A stretch of DNA of 16,094 nucleotides from Acidimicrobiia bacterium. GTDB lineage: Bacteria > Actinomycetota > Acidimicrobiia > Acidimicrobiales > Acidimicrobilacustridaceae. The stretch is taken from positions 1-16,094 of the forward strand of contig JAEMTX010000025.1 of the NCBI GenBank assembly GCA_016462055.1, written 5' to 3'. Every line of letters begins with the position of its first letter. Positions within the stretch are counted from its first letter, which is position 1. This document shows, piece after piece, positions 13,483-16,094 of the stretch. The position numbers were made by a program, and so were the translations under genes. The notes under the pieces were generated by a model. It was given only the letters and a program-made list of their open reading frames with translations, ran no database searches and was not told the DNA's origin.

Positions 13483-14043
13483 ATGCTCGCTTGGATTGAT
13501 CTCGAAATGACCGGCCTCGATACCGCTAAAAACGTGATCGTCGAGATCGCAACGCTCCTCACCGATGATTCGCTTGAGATCATCGCCGAAGGTCCTGATC
13601 TTGTGATCCATCAACCGCAGGAAGCCATGGCGCTTATGGATGAAGTCGTTGTCGGTATGCATACTCGCAGCGGATTGCTTCCTGCGATCGAGGCATCCAC
13701 CATCAGTCTTCAAGAAGCTAACGAAGCCACCATGGCCTTCCTGCGCGAACACATCGCCGAGCCGCGCACCGTTCCCTTATGCGGTAACTCCATCGGCACT
13801 GATCGGCGATTCTTGGCGACCTACATGCCAGAAATCGAAGAATTTCTGCATTACCGGTCGGTTGATGTTTCAACCCTTAAAGAACTCATCAAGCGATGGA
13901 ACCCGACGCTACTCAAAGGGGCTCCCCGTAAAGCCGAAGGACACCGTGCCCTTGATGACATCAGGGAAAGTGTTTATGAACTTCGCTACTACCGCGACAC
14001 GTTCTGTCTCCTCGCTCCCGAAGAATCAGCGTCAGAAGCGTAA
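13483..14043 (+). CDS. orn: oligoribonuclease
   Basis: Orn is a 3'-5' exoribonuclease that clears 2-5-nt RNAs, including linear c-di-nucleotide products, in the cytoplasm. The 186-residue DEDDh protein shows Exo I WIDLEMTGLD (D6, E8), Exo II CGNSIGTDRRFL with D107, and Exo III HRALDDI (H154, D159). The Orn-specific HTRSGL (60-65) and YRSVDVSTLKEL are also present. The conserved N-terminus MLAWIDLEMTG begins at the ATG at 13483, whose A and T overlap the minus-strand reading of CATG. TAGGAT is six bases upstream. The tail after about residue 176 (APEESASEA) is short and acidic. Length and motifs are normal. Confidence 0.94.
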   Translation: MLAWIDLEMTGLDTAKNVIVEIATLLTDDSLEIIAEGPDLVIHQPQEAMALMDEVVVGMHTRSGLLPAIEASTISLQEANEATMAFLREHIAEPRTVPLCGNSIGTDRRFLATYMPEIEEFLHYRSVDVSTLKELIKRWNPTLLKGAPRKAEGHRALDDIRESVYELRYYRDTFCLLAPEESASEA

Positions 14044-14089
14044 CGAGCCGTAAACCAGGGCAACTGAAGGCCCCGACCCCAGCGAGCGG

Positions 14090-14104
14090 TAGTGTCGGAG
14101 CGTC
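14090..14104 (+). promoter_or_regulatory. possible -10 element of the MBL-fold gene
   Basis: GGTAGTGT contains TAGTGT (14090-14095), nine bases before ATG at 14105. This leaves a leader of about 3 nt, the same spacing as mshA. GGAG (14097-14100) is close to the start and could alternatively act as a ribosome-binding site. Confidence 0.35.
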
Positions 14105-15226
14105 ATGGGGGAAGCGCACAATCACAGCGGACATGCACATGGAGCTGAGGCGCCTCGCGTGCTCCGTCAGGAACAGGAAGACGCGTCCACCGAAATCACT
14201 GAAGTCGCGCGCGGCATTCTTCGGCTGCAGCTTCCGACCGACTTCACTGGCCTCGGGCATGTGAATACCTACGCCATCGAAGATTCACGCGGATTCACAT
14301 TGGTCGATCCCGGTCTGCCCAGCGATGAATCTTGGGCTGCACTTCAAGACCGCATGCGCGACGCAAACATTCCTCTGGCCCGAGTGCACACCGTTTACAT
14401 CACGCATTCGCATCCCGATCACTTCGGTGGCGCGCATCGACTTGTCGAGTCCAGCAACGCCGACATCCTGACTTCCACGATGTTTCGCAAGTGGACAGAT
14501 CTTCTCGACCTCAACGAAACGCCGCTTGAACCGCTCGATCCAGCCGACGCCACCGAGGCCGGAACAATCCTCGATGCCATTGGTTCGACCGATGAAGCCG
14601 AAATGGAACAAGCTTTCCCAGGTTTCAAGACATTTCGCGATCGTATTCGTGCGGCAATCGCCGATGGCCGCATTGAAGAAGTGTCATGGATGAAAGCTCC
14701 ACGACCCACAATCGTTGTCGACGATGCTCAACGCGTGCGTATGGGCGATCGCGACTGGGTTGCCGTGTTCACTCCTGGACACACCCACGATCACCTATGC
14801 ATGTGGAACCCCGAGGATGGAGTGTTGCTTTCGGGTGACCATGTGCTGCCCACGATCACCCCACACATCGCTGGCTTCATGGGCGGCGATCCCCTGTCGA
14901 ACTACCTGCACAACCTCGACAAAGTTGCCCAACTCGAAGGAATCACCACGGTGCTTCCCGCCCATGGTCATCCGTTCACTGATCTTTCTGGCCGCTGCGA
15001 CGCTATTAAGGATCATCACGCCACGCGATTGCAATTATTAGTTGACGCGAGCATTGAAGCCGGGTGGGCTCCGATCACAAAGTGGTCAGAATTCTTGTTC
15101 TCGCCGCGAAGTCGAGGGCCAATGGCTGATAGCGAAACTTACGCCCACCTCGAAAACCTCCGTCTGGCCGGCAAAGCAGAGCGCCGTCCTGCCGATGAAG
15201 GTTTCGAGTACCGCGTCGAGTCCTGA
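14105..15226 (+). CDS. metallo-beta-lactamase-fold hydrolase with His-rich N-terminus
   Basis: This 373-residue cytosolic hydrolase is of the MBL superfamily (glyoxalase II/LACTB2-like). Metal ligands are in order: HSHPDH (101-106), PGHTHDH with H226, SGDH with D245, and PAHGHP with H287. Before them GHVNTYAIEDSRGFTLVDPG (51-70) is the usual opening strand pair. After residue 300 a mostly helical domain with WSEFLFSPRSRGPMADSETYAHLENL resembles the winged-helix C-terminus of LACTB2-like members. Substrate unknown; thioesters and phosphoesters are the common choices. The first 13 residues contain four His (HNHSGHAH) that could bind metal. The MFS gene starts 5 bp after its stop, so the two are probably one operon. 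The ATG start is preferred but a shorter start is not excluded. Confidence 0.85.
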   Translation: MGEAHNHSGHAHGAEAPRVLRQEQEDASTEITEVARGILRLQLPTDFTGLGHVNTYAIEDSRGFTLVDPGLPSDESWAALQDRMRDANIPLARVHTVYITHSHPDHFGGAHRLVESSNADILTSTMFRKWTDLLDLNETPLEPLDPADATEAGTILDAIGSTDEAEMEQAFPGFKTFRDRIRAAIADGRIEEVSWMKAPRPTIVVDDAQRVRMGDRDWVAVFTPGHTHDHLCMWNPEDGVLLSGDHVLPTITPHIAGFMGGDPLSNYLHNLDKVAQLEGITTVLPAHGHPFTDLSGRCDAIKDHHATRLQLLVDASIEAGWAPITKWSEFLFSPRSRGPMADSETYAHLENLRLAGKAERRPADEGFEYRVES

Positions 15227-15231
15227 AACAA

Positions 15232-16094
15232 ATGACCGCACCGGTTTCTGCAAAAGAACTCTTCCGGAGTCGTTCAGTCACGCCATTCCTCTTGGCGTCA
15301 GTCGCTTCAACGATGGCCGCGATGATTCAGATCACCGCTCTGGGCAAACAGATCTACGACATGACCGGGCGCGATCTCGACCTTGGCCTTCTTGGACTTG
15401 CTGAATTCGCACCAGCATTTTTTCTGATGACCGTTACCGGTTCCTTTGCCGACCGTTACGACCGCCGACACATCGCATCGATAGGCCTCATTGTCGAGGT
15501 CATCACCACCGGCATGTTGGCCTGGTACGTTTCGACCAACCCAACCGACGCAACACCGATCTTTGCCATCGTGATCGCATTCGGAATCGGGCGTGCGTTT
15601 GTTAGCCCCGCGACACGATCGATGCCTGCCGATATCGCGCCTGACGGTGGACTACCTCGCCTGATCGCGTTTCACGTTGGCGGATGGCAGGCCAGCGCGA
15701 TTATCGGACCGGTGGCCGCGGGCTTCCTGTTTGTCGGCTCACCTTCTTGGCCGTTCATCGCGTGCATGATCCTGGCCGCAACTGGAGCGGTGCTGATTCA
15801 ATTTGCCAAGCCCCGCCACGATCGCGTTGCACCAGGCGTTTCGCTTGCCGGCGGACAAGACGCGTCGCTTATTGAACTTGGTGACGAAATGCGACCGGCA
15901 GAAATGCTCGATGTCCTCGGCGAACACAACGCTGAACACATCGCTCATGGTTCGACGACCCCGTCAGCAACTTCTGACATTAAAACGAAGAAGAAGCGCA
16001 CATTCCATGAAGCCTTCGAGGGGTTCCGGGTCATTCGCCGCAATCCCGCACTTCTTGGCGCAATTTCACTCGACCTCTTTGCAGTCTTGTTCGG
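15232..16094 (+). CDS. MFS transporter, N-terminal part (truncated by window edge)
   Basis: About 287 codons are visible from ATG at 15232; the 3' end is outside. The N-terminal half has six hydrophobic segments. Between TM2 and TM3 is the MFS motif-A-like GSFADRYDRRHIA (about 69-81), and FGIGRAFVSPATRSMPADIAP is typical of the EntS/DUF894-like exporter group. After TM6 a cytosolic loop of about 70 residues (about 203-272) is acidic then Lys-rich (TKKKRTFHEAFEGF), and TM7 begins at the edge. The direction of transport and substrate are unknown. The gene lies 5 bp after the MBL-fold gene, which hints at a shared substrate or detoxification role; that is inference. Confidence 0.85.
   Translation, partial: MTAPVSAKELFRSRSVTPFLLASVASTMAAMIQITALGKQIYDMTGRDLDLGLLGLAEFAPAFFLMTVTGSFADRYDRRHIASIGLIVEVITTGMLAWYVSTNPTDATPIFAIVIAFGIGRAFVSPATRSMPADIAPDGGLPRLIAFHVGGWQASAIIGPVAAGFLFVGSPSWPFIACMILAATGAVLIQFAKPRHDRVAPGVSLAGGQDASLIELGDEMRPAEMLDVLGEHNAEHIAHGSTTPSATSDIKTKKKRTFHEAFEGFRVIRRNPALLGAISLDLFAVLF

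Noticed and set aside
13449..13583. Longer N-terminus for dut (starts at 13583 or ATG 13484)
   Set aside because: The extra residues do not resemble dUTPase and run antisense through the orn start. GTG 13448 gives normal length and has a correctly placed -10.
1..16094. Mobile elements, CRISPR, defence or secondary-metabolite cluster
   Set aside because: No transposase, integrase, terminal repeats, repeat-spacer pattern, nuclease/toxin pair, NRPS/PKS or compositional break was seen; base and codon use look uniform by eye.

Overview
The window is ordinary, densely coded chromosome from a moderately GC-rich actinobacterium. I infer class Acidimicrobiia or a relative. The supporting evidence is a mycothiol glycosyltransferase (MshA), a CtpE-type P-ATPase, many GTG starts, 4-bp GTGA/TTGA-type gene junctions, and a run of actinobacterial TANNNT -10 elements placed so that transcripts would begin at or next to the start codon. 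I see no transposase, integrase, phage gene, CRISPR array or origin. No gene-free stretch exceeds about 200 bp.

Layout. 1-560 (-): 5' part of proC, cut by the window edge. 561-760: non-coding, with a 10-bp inverted repeat. 761-2449 (-): mshA followed at 3 bp by a YbjN-family gene. 2556-3565 (-): a MoaD/ThiS-like sulfur carrier overlapping a multi-pass CdsA-like membrane protein. 3626-4791 (+): a histidine phosphatase and a YgjP/DUF45-type metallopeptidase. 4795-8396 (-): a four-gene operon, read from high to low coordinates, of a PIG-V-like GT-C mannosyltransferase, a GT2 polyprenyl-phosphate sugar synthase type enzyme, a YdjC/ChbG/HpnK deacetylase and a SAM methyltransferase. 8457-8533 (+): tRNA-Lys(UUU), followed by a strong bidirectional hairpin. 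8600-9903 (-): a DsbB/BdbC-type membrane oxidoreductase coupled to a membrane-anchored thioredoxin-fold protein. 10014-12933 (+): a universal stress protein and a CtpE-like P-type ATPase. 13002-13448 (-) dut and 13483-14043 (+) orn are divergent, with interlocked promoters. 14105-16094 (+): a metallo-beta-lactamase-fold hydrolase and a truncated MFS exporter.

How the genes work together. Most of the window is housekeeping: proline, mycothiol, nucleotide hygiene (dut, orn), exported disulfide chemistry and cation transport. The most cohesive accessory-like unit is the 4795-8396 operon. It looks like a small pathway that loads a sugar on a polyprenyl carrier, deacetylates it and transfers it outside the membrane. 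The most notable regulatory pattern is the recurrence of TANNNT-N6-start codon at seven genes, which predicts widespread leaderless transcription and also settles several start codons. I found no clearly novel large system.
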